Shown here one piece after another: positions 7,615 to 16,158 of a DNA stretch of 42,195 nt (the first letter of the stretch is position 1; every line of letters begins with the position of its first letter). Under the pieces are notes generated by a model. It had not been told where the DNA came from. It worked only from the letters and a program-made list of their open reading frames with translations, and did no database searches. Position numbers and translations under genes: made by a program. Where the stretch lies: contig LJCV01000297.1 of NCBI GenBank assembly GCA_001298575.1, forward strand, positions 1-42,195. Reading direction: 5' to 3'. This DNA is from Actinobacteria bacterium OK074. Its GTDB lineage: Bacteria; Actinomycetota; Actinomycetes; Streptomycetales; Streptomycetaceae.

Positions 7615-9239
7615 CCGACGCGCACGTCCCCGTGAACGACGACGGGGTGACTGTTCCACGCGGCGGTGCCGGTGCGGGCGAACGGGGCTGGACGGCGGCC
7701 CGCAGGACGGTCCTGTCCCGGCTGCGCTTCACAAGTCTGCGGCTGCGCCTGGTCGTTGTGTTCGGCCTGGTCGCGCTGACGGCCGCGGTGTCGGCGTCGG
7801 CAATCGCGTACTGGCTCAACCGCGAGGCCGTGCTGACCCGTACGCAGGACGCGGTGCTGCGCGACTTCCAGCAGGAGATGCAGAACCGCGCGAGCACGCT
7901 GCCGCCGCATCCGACGCGGGACCAACTCCAGCGCACGGCACGCCAGATGGCCAGCAGCAGCCAGCGGTTCAGCGTGCTGCTGGTCGCGCAGGACGAGAAC
8001 GGCCGTACGATCACGGGTAATTCGGACCTGGACACGTTCACTCTGGAGGACGTGCCGAAGTCGCTGCGCAAGGCGGTGGCGAAGAAGCAGGCCGTCAACT
8101 CCAACAACAAGTCGGCGTACCACCTGTATTGGCAGCGGGTGGTGGACGGCGACCGGCCGTACCTGGTCGGTGGCGCGAAGGTGATCGACGGCGGCCCGAC
8201 CGGCTACATGCTCAAGTCCCTTGAGCCGGAGGCGAAGGACCTCAACTCCCTTGCCTGGTCGCTGGGGATCGCCACGGCCCTGGCCCTGGTCGGCTCGGCG
8301 CTGCTCGCGCAGGCCGCCGCGACCACGGTGCTGAAGCCGGTGCACCGGCTGGGGATCGCGGCCCGCCGGCTGGGCGAGGGCAAGCTGGACACCCGGTTGC
8401 GCGTGTCGGGCACGGACGAACTCGCGGACCTGTCACGGACGTTCAACGACGCGGCGCAGTCGCTGGAGAAACAGGTCGCGGACATGTCCGCGCGCGACGA
8501 GGCGTCCCGCCGTTTCGTGGCGGACATGTCGCACGAACTCCGTACGCCGCTCACGGCGATCACCGCGGTGACGGAGATCCTCGAAGAAGAGCTGGACGCG
8601 GAGACGGGCAGCGTGGACCCGATGATCGAACCGGCCGTCCGCCTGGTGGTGAGCGAGACGCGGCGCCTCAACGACCTGGTCGAGAACCTCATGGAGGTCA
8701 CCCGCTTCGACGCGGGCACGGCCCGACTGGTCCTGGACGACGTGGACATCGCCGACCAGATCACCGCGTGCATCGACGCGCGCGCGTGGCTGGACGCGGT
8801 CGAACTCGACGCCGACCGCGGCGTGATCGTCCGCCTCGACCCGCGCCGCCTGGACGTCATCCTGGCGAACCTGATCGGCAACGCGCTCAAGCACGGCGGT
8901 TCCCCGGTCCGCGTCTCGGTCCGCACCGAACCGGGCGTCGAGGCCGAGGAGTTGCTGATCGAGGTCCAGGACCATGGTCCCGGCATCCCCGAGGACGTCC
9001 TCCCGCACGTCTTCGACCGCTTCTACAAGGCCAGCGCGTCCCGCCCGCGTTCGGAGGGCAGCGGCCTCGGCCTGTCCATCGCCCTGGAGAACGCGCACAT
9101 CCACGGCGGCGAGATCACCGCGGCCAACTCCCCCAAGGGCGGCGCGGTGTTCACCCTCCGCCTCCCCAGGGACGCGTCCCCCCTGATAGAGCCACAGAAC
9201 ACTCCAGGGAACACTCCCGAAGGACCCCCAGAACAATGA
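7611..9239 (+). CDS. afsQ2: AfsQ2, membrane sensor histidine kinase
   Basis: The sensor kinase that phosphorylates AfsQ1. From GTG 7611 it has 542 residues: TM1 (47-68), an extracytoplasmic sensor domain (about 70-213), TM2 (214-236), a HAMP linker, then HisKA with MSHELRTPLTA (His about 308). The ATPase domain follows, with the N box NLIGNALKHG (about 420), G1 box DHGPGIP and G2 box GSGLGLSI (about 484). The start overlaps the afsQ1 stop by 4 bp, so translation is probably coupled; a GTG at 7632 would give 535 residues, the length I recall for the S. coelicolor protein. Its stop overlaps the next gene in the same way. The short, polar N-terminal stretch and the tail after the catalytic domain are variable parts. 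The signal sensed is not visible. Confidence 0.95.
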   Translation: MTDAHVPVNDDGVTVPRGGAGAGERGWTAARRTVLSRLRFTSLRLRLVVVFGLVALTAAVSASAIAYWLNREAVLTRTQDAVLRDFQQEMQNRASTLPPHPTRDQLQRTARQMASSSQRFSVLLVAQDENGRTITGNSDLDTFTLEDVPKSLRKAVAKKQAVNSNNKSAYHLYWQRVVDGDRPYLVGGAKVIDGGPTGYMLKSLEPEAKDLNSLAWSLGIATALALVGSALLAQAAATTVLKPVHRLGIAARRLGEGKLDTRLRVSGTDELADLSRTFNDAAQSLEKQVADMSARDEASRRFVADMSHELRTPLTAITAVTEILEEELDAETGSVDPMIEPAVRLVVSETRRLNDLVENLMEVTRFDAGTARLVLDDVDIADQITACIDARAWLDAVELDADRGVIVRLDPRRLDVILANLIGNALKHGGSPVRVSVRTEPGVEAEELLIEVQDHGPGIPEDVLPHVFDRFYKASASRPRSEGSGLGLSIALENAHIHGGEITAANSPKGGAVFTLRLPRDASPLIEPQNTPGNTPEGPPEQ

Positions 9240-9892
9240 AGACGCCATTGCCGATGCGCACGCCGACGCGGACGGCACGAGGTCTGCGCCGCGGTCTCCG
9301 CCGCGGTCTCGCGCTGCCGTTGCTGGCGGTGCTGCTGGGCGGCTGCGGCATCCGCGCGACCCAGGTCCCGACGGACTTCGGCCCGGCCCCGACCCGAATC
9401 CACTGCGCCCTGACGGACGACGGCCTGTCCCCCCAGTCGACGCCGGGCATCCCGGTACAGGTCTTCCTGGTCTGCTCCTCCCAGCTGGTCACCCTGGACC
9501 GCTCGGTCCGCATCCCCGACGGCACGGCCGAGGCGGAACGTCGAGTCCTGGTGGCGCAGGGTCTGGTGGACGAACTATCCCAAAACCCCTCAGCGGCGGA
9601 AACCCAGGCAGGGTACACAACGGCGGTACCGAAGGACCTACGGGTAAGCGGCCCCTCCCCCAAGGACCCCGAAAACACCTTCCGCCTGACCAAGCCCCCC
9701 ACCTCCCTCTCCTCCTACGCCCTCGCCCAGATCATCTGCACCTTCGCCGACTCCGAGGCCACAGCCGCAGACGACGGCTCAGTAATCCTGGGCGGCCCCG
9801 GAACGGGCAACCTACGGCGCTACACCTGCACGACAGAGCTACGCGACGCCCCGGGAGAGGAACGCCCGGAGTCCACGGCGGTGGGGGCTTGA
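9236..9892 (+). CDS. Lipoprotein of the afsQ operon
   Basis: A 218-residue predicted lipoprotein. An Arg-rich N-terminus is followed by a hydrophobic segment and the lipobox LLGGC (Cys near residue 37). The mature part has several Cys residues and a region with scattered similarity to GerMN-like or sporulation-type extracytoplasmic domains, but I cannot assign it firmly. The ATG at 9236 overlaps the afsQ2 stop (ATGA), so it is the third gene of the afsQ1-afsQ2 operon, as in S. coelicolor, where a lipoprotein gene follows afsQ2. A role at the membrane in AfsQ2 signalling, perhaps as an accessory sensor, is inference from the coupling. Confidence 0.85.
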   Translation: MKTPLPMRTPTRTARGLRRGLRRGLALPLLAVLLGGCGIRATQVPTDFGPAPTRIHCALTDDGLSPQSTPGIPVQVFLVCSSQLVTLDRSVRIPDGTAEAERRVLVAQGLVDELSQNPSAAETQAGYTTAVPKDLRVSGPSPKDPENTFRLTKPPTSLSSYALAQIICTFADSEATAADDGSVILGGPGTGNLRRYTCTTELRDAPGEERPESTAVGA

Positions 9893-10317
9893 GCGGGGGT
9901 GTTTGAACCGGGGGTGCGGTTGGCAGGGTGCCGCTTGGGTGCTGGTTGCCCGGGGGTGGTGCAGGTTGGGTGCGACGGGGGTTCTTGGTTGCCCGGGAGT
10001 TGGTGCCGGCCGGGTACAACGTGGTTACAGGTCACCCGGGGTTGGTGCCGGCCGGGGGTAGGGTCCGCTCACCCGCGCTCGCGGGGTGCCGCTGCGCCCA
10101 CCCGTGCCGCCCCTAGCGGCACGCATGCCCGCAGCGGCGGCAGGGTGGCGGGGAGGGTGCGGCGCTGCGGGCCACAGCGGGGGCAGGGCGGGGTGCCCGG
10201 GTCTGGCGAGGCCGCGTGCCCGCAGCGGCACGGGGCGGGGCTGGCGGCGCGGCTGCTCGCAGCGAAGGCGACTATGCGGCTACCGCTGCTGGGCGGGCTG
10301 CCAGCCCTGGCGGCCCA

Positions 10318-10383
<66 letters not shown>

Positions 10384-10662
10384 GGTGAAGCTGCCGGGTC
10401 TCACGGAGTGCGGCTACCCACAGCGAAGGCAGCCGCACAGTCGCCCCCTACCTGGTGCGCCGTCGCCGCCCGCAGCAAAGGCGACGACTGTGACGCTCGC
10501 CCCCACCCCGGGACAGCCGCGTACGGCGGCAAGGGGACGGTACGGGGGTGTCCGCCCGCAGCGGATGGCGCGTCAAAAAACAGCACCCTCCACCACCCCA
10601 CCCATTCCGCGCCAGACCGAGGACGGATACCCCCGTGGCGGCCCCGACCCCCAACCCACCCC

Positions 10663-10692
10663 AGGGGCGCGGGGAACTGCGCGACCAGCCAC
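10663..10692 (-). repeat. Dispersed repeat family A, copy 1
   Basis: Reverse-oriented copy of a repeat whose core reads GCGCAGTTCCCCGCGCCCCT on the minus strand, 25 bp after the stop of the SRPBCC gene (10717). Other copies are at 16107, 33731 and 38614. The position suggests that it marks the 3' end of that transcript. Confidence 0.85.
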
Positions 10693-10716
10693 AAACAAAC
10701 CCGCACCCGAACACAC

Positions 10717-11157
10717 TCACCCCCCCGCCTCCACCCGCTTCTTCAACCCCGCCAACGCCCGGTCAATAATCACCTTCTCCGCCTTGCGCTTGATCATCCC
10801 GAGCATCGGAATCTTCACATCCACCGTCAGCAGATACGTGACCTCCGTCGCCCCGCCCCCCGCCGGCTTCAGGACGTAACTGCCGTCCAACGACCGCAGC
10901 ATCTGCGACTTCACCAGCGTCCAGGAGACCTCACTGTCGCTGGCCCAGGTGTACGCCAGCACCTGATCGTCCTTGATCGCCCCGGCGTCCATGACAAGCC
11001 GTACCTGCTCCGCCCGCCCCTGCCCGTCCCTCGCGAGAACCTCCGCCTCCTTGACCTCGCCGGTCCAGTCGGGGTAGCGGGCGAAGTCGGCGATCACGCC
11101 CATGACGTCGGCCGGTGCCGCCTCGATCGTGATGCTCGAACTGGTGTGTTCCGCCAT
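10717..11157 (-). CDS. SRPBCC-family (START-like) protein
   Basis: A 146-residue protein of the SRPBCC/START-like fold (polyketide cyclase/dehydrase-lipid transport group). The family start SITIEAAPADVMGVIADFARYPDWTGEV is characteristic, and the C-terminal long helix ends in DRALAGLKKRVEAGG. Such proteins bind hydrophobic ligands in a deep cavity; no catalytic residues can be assigned. The ATG at 11157 has a strong GGAGGAG ribosome binding site; the frame extends to 11214 without support. It is followed 149 bp upstream by the metallophosphoesterase on the same strand. The ligand is unknown. Confidence 0.85.
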   Translation of the reverse strand: MAEHTSSSITIEAAPADVMGVIADFARYPDWTGEVKEAEVLARDGQGRAEQVRLVMDAGAIKDDQVLAYTWASDSEVSWTLVKSQMLRSLDGSYVLKPAGGGATEVTYLLTVDVKIPMLGMIKRKAEKVIIDRALAGLKKRVEAGG

Positions 11158-11306
11158 CGCCGTGGCTCCTCCAGGTGCGGTCCGGTGAGGGAGGTGGGGT
11201 GCGCACATGCGCATGCGTGTGCAGCGTGAAGGCTACCGCGCACGCGAGCCCCCGCCATCACCCCACCTGCGGCGCGACCCGGAAGGCGGGACACCTCACC
11301 CGGCGG

Positions 11307-12116
11307 TCACCCCCACTCCAGCACCCAGGGCTCCCCCCGCCCCGCGAAATGCCCCACATTCACGCACTCCGTCCGCCCCACCCGCATCCGCCGCACCAAC
11401 GGCTGATGCACATGCCCGAACAACGCGTACCGCGGCCGAGTCCGCCGAATCGCGTCCAGCAACGCCGTACTCCCCCGCTCGAAACGCCGCGCCACGGTGT
11501 CGTAGACGAGTTCCGGCACCTCCGGCGGGATGTGGGTGCACAGCACGTCGACCTCCCCCACCGCCTCGATCTTCGCCGCGTACTCCTCGTCGGAGATCTC
11601 GTACGGCGTCCGCATCGCCGTCCGCAGCCCCCCGCCGACGAACCCGAACACCCACCCGCCGATCTCCACCCGCTGACCGTCCAGCACGGTCGTGCCCGGC
11701 CCGGCGAACTCGGGCCACAGCGTCGGCATGTCGACGTTGCCGTAGGTCGCGTACGTCGGCGTCGGGAACGCCGCGAACATCTCCGCGTACTGCCGCCGCA
11801 CCGCCTTCTCGATCGCGGCCGCGCGGTCGGTGTCCAGGCCGCCCCACAGGCGGGCGCCGAGCGCGTGGGCCTCCTCGAAGCGGCGGGCGGTGCGCAGCTC
11901 GACGATGCGGCGGGTGTTCTCGGCGCCGAAGAGGTCCGGGAAGATGCCGCGGGAGTGGTCGGCGTAGTCGATGAAGAGCACCAGGTCACCCAGGCAGACC
12001 AGGGCGTCGGCCCCCTCCCCGGCGCGGGCCAGGTCGCGCGCGTTGCCGTGCACGTCGCTGACGACATGGACACGGGTCCTGGAGGTGGCGCGGTTTCCGC
12101 CCGGTGCAGGTGCCAT
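11307..12116 (-). CDS. Calcineurin-like metallophosphoesterase
   Basis: A 269-residue cytoplasmic phosphoesterase of the calcineurin-like superfamily. The metal-ligand motifs are in order: VVSDVHGN (about 18-25), CLGDLVLF (about 40), YGNVDM (GN[H/D] motif, with Asp in place of the common His), CTHIPP and FGHVHQP near the C-terminus. It would act on a phosphomonoester or diester; the substrate is not known. The start is the ATG at 12116. AGGGTA at 12125-12130 reads as a TACCCT -10 box 8 nt before it, so the message may be almost leaderless. It is divergent from the acyl-CoA synthetase; the shared gap carries a direct repeat and a palindrome. Confidence 0.88.
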   Translation of the reverse strand: MAPAPGGNRATSRTRVHVVSDVHGNARDLARAGEGADALVCLGDLVLFIDYADHSRGIFPDLFGAENTRRIVELRTARRFEEAHALGARLWGGLDTDRAAAIEKAVRRQYAEMFAAFPTPTYATYGNVDMPTLWPEFAGPGTTVLDGQRVEIGGWVFGFVGGGLRTAMRTPYEISDEEYAAKIEAVGEVDVLCTHIPPEVPELVYDTVARRFERGSTALLDAIRRTRPRYALFGHVHQPLVRRMRVGRTECVNVGHFAGRGEPWVLEWG

Positions 12117-12146
12117 GACGATCAAGGGTAAAGGTGTGCGGCATAC

Positions 12147-12163
12147 GTGAACAGAGGTGAACA
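12147..12163. repeat. GTGAACA direct repeat in divergent promoter region
   Basis: GTGAACA-GAG-GTGAACA: two 7-bp copies with a 10-bp period, one helical turn, 31 bp upstream of the metallophosphoesterase start. It could be a binding site for a regulator of either divergent gene. Function is inferred from place only. Confidence 0.4.
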
Positions 12164-12190
12164 ACGGAGGTGGACGCGGGTCACCGCGGC

Positions 12191-12213
12191 TAGGGTTACT
12201 GGCTAGTCAGTTA
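12191..12213 (+). promoter_or_regulatory. -10 box with overlapping palindromic operator
   Basis: TAGGGT (12191-12196) fits the Streptomyces housekeeping -10 (TAGRRT) but has no convincing -35. ACTGGCTAGTCAGT (12198-12211) follows, a 14-bp palindrome with one mismatched pair that would cover the transcription start. This is the usual layout of a TetR-type repressor site before a fatty-acid gene. The 260-bp leader to the synthetase start holds nothing else recognised. Confidence 0.4.
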
Positions 12214-12474
12214 GTTCGTGCACTACCGTGACGACAGGAACGCCACCCGCGTGTGACGCACGGAACATCTCGCCGAAAGCCTCTGTCGCAGAGCACTACC
12301 GGCGGGTAACGTCCGGGCAGTCCAGATGCGCTCAGGTTCCAGCCGGATGCCGGGGAGATGCGCCGAAGTCTCCCGTCGTCCTGCTTGTTCCTCCCGCGCA
12401 CCTGCCCGAGCCGTGGACCGTACCGTCGCAGCACACGAAGTCGTGGCGTCGGCGCCCTATGAGGAGCAGCAGTT

Positions 12475-14271
12475 TTGCGCGAGTTCAGCCTTCCGGCTTT
12501 GTACGAGGTCCCCGCGGACGGAAATCTGACCGACATCGTCCGCAGAAACGCCGCGCAGCACCCGGACGTCGCCGTGATGGCCCGCAAGGCCGACGGCGCC
12601 TGGCAGGACGTCACCGCCACCGTCTTCCTCGACGAGGTGCGGGCCGCGGCCAAGGGGCTCATCGCCTCGGGCGTGCAGCCGGGCGACCGGGTGGGCCTGA
12701 TGTCCCGCACCCGCTACGAGTGGACCCTGCTGGACTTCGCGATCTGGAGCGCGGGCGCGATCACCGTGCCGGTGTACGAGACCAGTTCGGCGGAGCAGGT
12801 GCAGTGGATCCTCGGCGACTCGGGCGCCACCGCCTGCATCGTGGAGCTGGACACGCACACGGCGACCGTCGACTCGGTGCGCGACCACCTGCCCGCCCTC
12901 AAGCACGTCTGGCAGATCGAGGGCGGTGGCGTCGAGGAGCTGGTCCGCTCCGGGGTGGACGTCAGCGACGAGACCGTCGAGGAGCGCGGCTCGCTCGCCA
13001 AGGCGGACGACCCGGCGACGATCATCTACACGAGCGGCACCACCGGCCGCCCCAAGGGCTGCGTGCTCACCCACCGCGCCTTCTTCGCCGAGTGCGGCAA
13101 CGTCGTGGAGCGGCTGCGCCCCGCCTTCCGGCCCGGCGAGTGCTCGGTGCTGCTCTTCCTGCCGCTGGCGCACGTCTTCGGACGGCTGGTGCAGATCGCC
13201 CCGATGATCGCGCCGATCAAGCTGGCCAACGTGCCGGACATCAAGCACCTCACCGACGAACTCGCCTCGTTCCGGCCGACGTTGATCCTCGGTGTGCCGC
13301 GCGTCTTCGAGAAGGTCTACAACTCGGCGCGCGCCAAGGCGCAGGCGGACGGCAAGGGGAAGATCTTCGACAAGGCGGCGGACACGGCAATCGCGTACAG
13401 CCGCGCGCTGGACGCCCCGTCGGGCCCGGCCCTGGGGCTGAAACTCAAACACAAGGTGTTCGACGCCCTCGTCTACAGCAAGCTGCGGGCCGTCCTCGGC
13501 GGGCGCGGCGAGTACGCCATCTCCGGCGGCGCCCCCCTCGGTGAGCGCCTCGGCCACTTCTTCCGCGGCATCGGCTTCACCGTCCTGGAGGGCTACGGCC
13601 TCACCGAGTCCTGCGGCGCCACCGCGTTCAACCCGTGGGACCGGCAGAAGATCGGTACGGTCGGGCAGCCGCTGCCGGGTTCGGTGATCCGGATCGCGGA
13701 CGACGGTGAAGTCCTGCTGCACGGCGAGCACTTGTTCAAGGAGTACTGGAACAACGAGGGCGCGACCGTCGAGGCGCTGACCGACGGCTGGTTCCACACC
13801 GGCGACATCGGCACCCTGGACGAGGACGGCTACCTCCGGATCACCGGCCGCAAGAAGGAGATCATCGTCACCGCGGGCGGCAAGAACGTCGCCCCGGCAG
13901 TGATCGAGGACCGCATCCGCGCGCACGCGCTGGTCGCGGAGTGCATGGTGGTGGGCGACGGACGGCCGTTCGTGGCCGCGCTGGTCACCATCGACGAGGA
14001 GTTCCTGGGCCGTTGGGCCGCCGAGCACGGCAAGCCGGAGGGTTCCACCGCGGCGTCGCTGCGCGAGGACCCGGATCTGATCGCGGCGGTCCAGAGCGCG
14101 GTCGACGACGGCAACGCCGCGGTGTCGAAGGCGGAATCGGTGCGGAAGTTCCGCATTCTGCCCTCCCAGTTCACGGAGGACTCGGGCCACCTGACGCCCT
14201 CGCTGAAGCTGAAGCGGAACGTGGTGGCGAAGGACTTCACGGACGAGATCGAAGCGATCTACCAGAAGTAG
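12475..14271 (+). CDS. Long-chain fatty-acyl-CoA synthetase
   Basis: A 598-residue ANL-superfamily adenylate-forming enzyme (FadD15-like). The A3 motif YTSGTTGRPKG is near residue 184, GYGLTES near 373, the WFHTGDIG/GRKKEII hinge region near 440-460, and the C-terminal lysine region in LTPSLKLKRN. It would activate a fatty acid with ATP to an acyl-adenylate and then to the CoA thioester (EC 6.2.1.3). The start is a TTG at 12475 with AGGAGCAG at the right distance, because protein-like sequence begins there. It converges on the cholesterol oxidase gene with only 22 bp between the stops. Chain-length preference cannot be read from sequence. Confidence 0.93.
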   Translation: MREFSLPALYEVPADGNLTDIVRRNAAQHPDVAVMARKADGAWQDVTATVFLDEVRAAAKGLIASGVQPGDRVGLMSRTRYEWTLLDFAIWSAGAITVPVYETSSAEQVQWILGDSGATACIVELDTHTATVDSVRDHLPALKHVWQIEGGGVEELVRSGVDVSDETVEERGSLAKADDPATIIYTSGTTGRPKGCVLTHRAFFAECGNVVERLRPAFRPGECSVLLFLPLAHVFGRLVQIAPMIAPIKLANVPDIKHLTDELASFRPTLILGVPRVFEKVYNSARAKAQADGKGKIFDKAADTAIAYSRALDAPSGPALGLKLKHKVFDALVYSKLRAVLGGRGEYAISGGAPLGERLGHFFRGIGFTVLEGYGLTESCGATAFNPWDRQKIGTVGQPLPGSVIRIADDGEVLLHGEHLFKEYWNNEGATVEALTDGWFHTGDIGTLDEDGYLRITGRKKEIIVTAGGKNVAPAVIEDRIRAHALVAECMVVGDGRPFVAALVTIDEEFLGRWAAEHGKPEGSTAASLREDPDLIAAVQSAVDDGNAAVSKAESVRKFRILPSQFTEDSGHLTPSLKLKRNVVAKDFTDEIEAIYQK

Positions 14272-14293
14272 CAAGCAGTACGCGCGAGTTGGC

Positions 14294-15916
14294 TCATGAC
14301 GCGGTGTCCTCGGCGAGGACCCGCGTCATCGTGCGTTCGGCGAGCGCGGTGATCGTGAGGAACGGGTTCACCCCGATCGAGCCGGGCACGAGCGAGCCGT
14401 CGGTGACGTACAGCTTCGAATACCCCTTCACGCGGCCGTAGTTGTCGGTGGACTTGCCCAACACGCAGCCGCCCAGCGGGTGGTAGCAGAAGTCGTCCGC
14501 GAACGCCTTGCTGGTCGAGCCGAACAGGTCGTACCGGTAGATGGTGGAGTTGGCCGAGTTGATCCGGTCGAAGAGGTTCTTGGCCATGGCGACGGAGACC
14601 GCGCTCTGCGCGGCGCTCCAGCCCAGCGAGAGCGAGTCGCTGCTCGCGTTGTACGAGAACGAGGCCCGCTGCGGGTTCTTGGTGATCGCCAGGTAGAGGC
14701 TGATCCAGGTCTCCAACCCGGCGGGCAGCGGGGCTATTTCGGCGAAGACGGGGTTGGCGGTGTTGGCCCAGTCGTCGATGCCCATCACCGGGATGGTGGC
14801 CTCGTTGGCGCCGGTGGTGTCCCAGACGTGGTTGGCGCGGCCGACCATCGTGTTGCCGTTGGTGCCCCAGCCGGTGCCGATGCTCGCGTCCAGCGCGGGC
14901 AGGGTGCCCTTCTCCCGTGCGCGCAGCAGGAGTTCGGTGGTGCCGAGGCTGCCGGCGCCGAGGAAGAGGTAGGTGCACGAGTACTGCTTGGTCTCCACGA
15001 CCGCGCCCGTGACGTCGATGCGGTCGACGGTCAGGACGTAACTCCCGTCCGCCGCACGGCTGATGGACTTCGCCTTCTCCAGGGTGTTGATGGTGACCCT
15101 GCCGGTGCCGAGCGCGGCGGCGAGGTAGGTCTTGTCGAGGCTGCGCTTGCCGTAGTTGTTGCCGTAGATGACCTCGGCGGCGAGCGCGGACTTCGGGGCG
15201 GTGCCTGCGGCCTCCTGCTGCATGTAGCCGAAGTCGTAGACGTTCGGCAGGAAGACGGTGTTCACGCCGGCCGCCGTCGCCGCCTTACGTGAGGTACGCG
15301 CGAACTGGTACCACTCGGTGGACTCGAACCACGTGGGGTCCACGCTGTTGACGCCGAGCATGGTGCGGGCACGCGGGAAGTAGGTGCCGTACATCTCCGT
15401 CGCGTCGACGGTGGGGAACTGCTCGGCGAAGTACGACTGCACGGGCGCCGGGGCCATGCCGCCGTTGACGAGGGAGCCGCCGCCGACGCCCCGGCCGACG
15501 TACACCGACATGTTGGCGAAGGCGACACGGTCGAGGACGCCGGGGTAGGGGGTGATGTCCTTGTTGATGACGTCGAGCCAGAGGAAGCTCGCGAGCGGGG
15601 CCTCGGTGCGGGTGCGGAACCACATGGAGCGCTGGTCGGGGGCGGTCATGGAACAGAAGACCTTGCCGTCCGTGCCCGCGGTGTTCCAGAGGCGGCCCAT
15701 TTCGAGGACGAGGGTGGGGATGCCGGCCTGGCCGAGTCTGAGGGCGGCGACCGCTGCGCCGTAGCCGGAGCCGATGACGATGGCGGGGGAGGTTTGGACT
15801 GCGTCCGGCTCGACCGCTTGGGCGGACTGGAGCGAGACTCTGGTGAAGCCGAGGGCGGCGGCGGTCTGTAGGGCCGCCATGCCTAGGATCTGACGACGTG
15901 TCAGGTTTCTGGTCAT
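14294..15916 (-). CDS. choA: Secreted cholesterol oxidase (GMC family)
   Basis: A 540-residue FAD-dependent cholesterol oxidase of the non-covalent type, which turns cholesterol into cholest-4-en-3-one with H2O2 (EC 1.1.3.6). The N-terminus is a twin-arginine signal (NLTRRQILG, then a hydrophobic stretch and a likely cleavage after SAQA near residue 34). Next is the Rossmann motif VIGSGYGAAVAALRLGQAG. The active-site elements known from Streptomyces enzymes are seen: FAEIAPLP (catalytic Glu), CYHPLGGC (His about residue 479, near 447 in mature numbering) and NPFLTITALAER (Asn). Length equals the known enzymes (about 540). Such enzymes serve in sterol use and, in some species, in polyene biosynthesis or its signalling; no polyketide genes are nearby. 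Symbol given by homology. Confidence 0.93.
   Translation of the reverse strand: MTRNLTRRQILGMAALQTAAALGFTRVSLQSAQAVEPDAVQTSPAIVIGSGYGAAVAALRLGQAGIPTLVLEMGRLWNTAGTDGKVFCSMTAPDQRSMWFRTRTEAPLASFLWLDVINKDITPYPGVLDRVAFANMSVYVGRGVGGGSLVNGGMAPAPVQSYFAEQFPTVDATEMYGTYFPRARTMLGVNSVDPTWFESTEWYQFARTSRKAATAAGVNTVFLPNVYDFGYMQQEAAGTAPKSALAAEVIYGNNYGKRSLDKTYLAAALGTGRVTINTLEKAKSISRAADGSYVLTVDRIDVTGAVVETKQYSCTYLFLGAGSLGTTELLLRAREKGTLPALDASIGTGWGTNGNTMVGRANHVWDTTGANEATIPVMGIDDWANTANPVFAEIAPLPAGLETWISLYLAITKNPQRASFSYNASSDSLSLGWSAAQSAVSVAMAKNLFDRINSANSTIYRYDLFGSTSKAFADDFCYHPLGGCVLGKSTDNYGRVKGYSKLYVTDGSLVPGSIGVNPFLTITALAERTMTRVLAEDTAS
14296..14329. terminator. Hairpin between convergent genes
   Basis: ATGACGCGGTGTCCTC and GAGGACCCGCGTCAT form a 15-bp stem with one bulged T and a 3-nt loop. 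It overlaps the last codons of the cholesterol oxidase gene and lies 25 bp after the stop of the acyl-CoA synthetase. It would act best for the + strand message and may serve both. Confidence 0.55.
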
Positions 15917-15982
15917 GGGCGCATCATCTGCGGAATATGGGGGTCCGCCTAGGGGGAGTCTGTGGGTTTTGTGCGCCTACGG

Positions 15983-16097
15983 GTTCGCTGCGCGGGCAGG
16001 TGCGAGTTCGCTGCGCGGGCAGGTGCGAGTTCGCTGCGCGGGCAGGTGCGAGTTCGCTGCGCGGGCAGGTGCGAGTTCGCTGCGCGGGCAGGTGCGA
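15983..16097. repeat. 23-bp tandem repeat, five perfect copies
   Basis: Five perfect, contiguous copies of a 23-bp unit (starts 15983, 16006, 16029, 16052, 16075) that begins GTTCGCTGCG and ends CAGGTGCGA. It lies 66 bp upstream of the cholesterol oxidase start, in its promoter region, and downstream of the mannosyltransferase stop. No spacers separate the units, so it is not a CRISPR array. Confidence 0.96.
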
Positions 16098-16106
16098 GTG
16101 GGTGGG

Positions 16107-16135
16107 GGTTGCTCGCGCAGTTCCCCGCGCCCCTT
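16107..16135 (+). repeat. Dispersed repeat family A, copy 2
   Basis: GGTTGCTCGCGCAGTTCCCC followed by GCGCCCCTT; then AAGGGCGC extends it into a near-palindrome that could act as a terminator. It lies 24 bp beyond the stop codon of the minus-strand mannosyltransferase (16159), and abuts the 23-bp tandem array. Confidence 0.85.
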
Positions 16136-16158
16136 AAGGGCGCAGGGTCACCCGAGGG

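Noticed and set aside
12475..15916. Part of a polyene or other biosynthetic gene cluster (acyl-CoA synthetase plus cholesterol oxidase)
   Set aside because: There is no polyketide synthase, peptide synthetase, tailoring set or transporter near. The genes are convergent and flanked by core envelope genes.
15983..16097. CRISPR-like array
   Set aside because: The 23-bp units are contiguous with no spacers, there are no cas genes, and the unit has no CRISPR-like palindrome.
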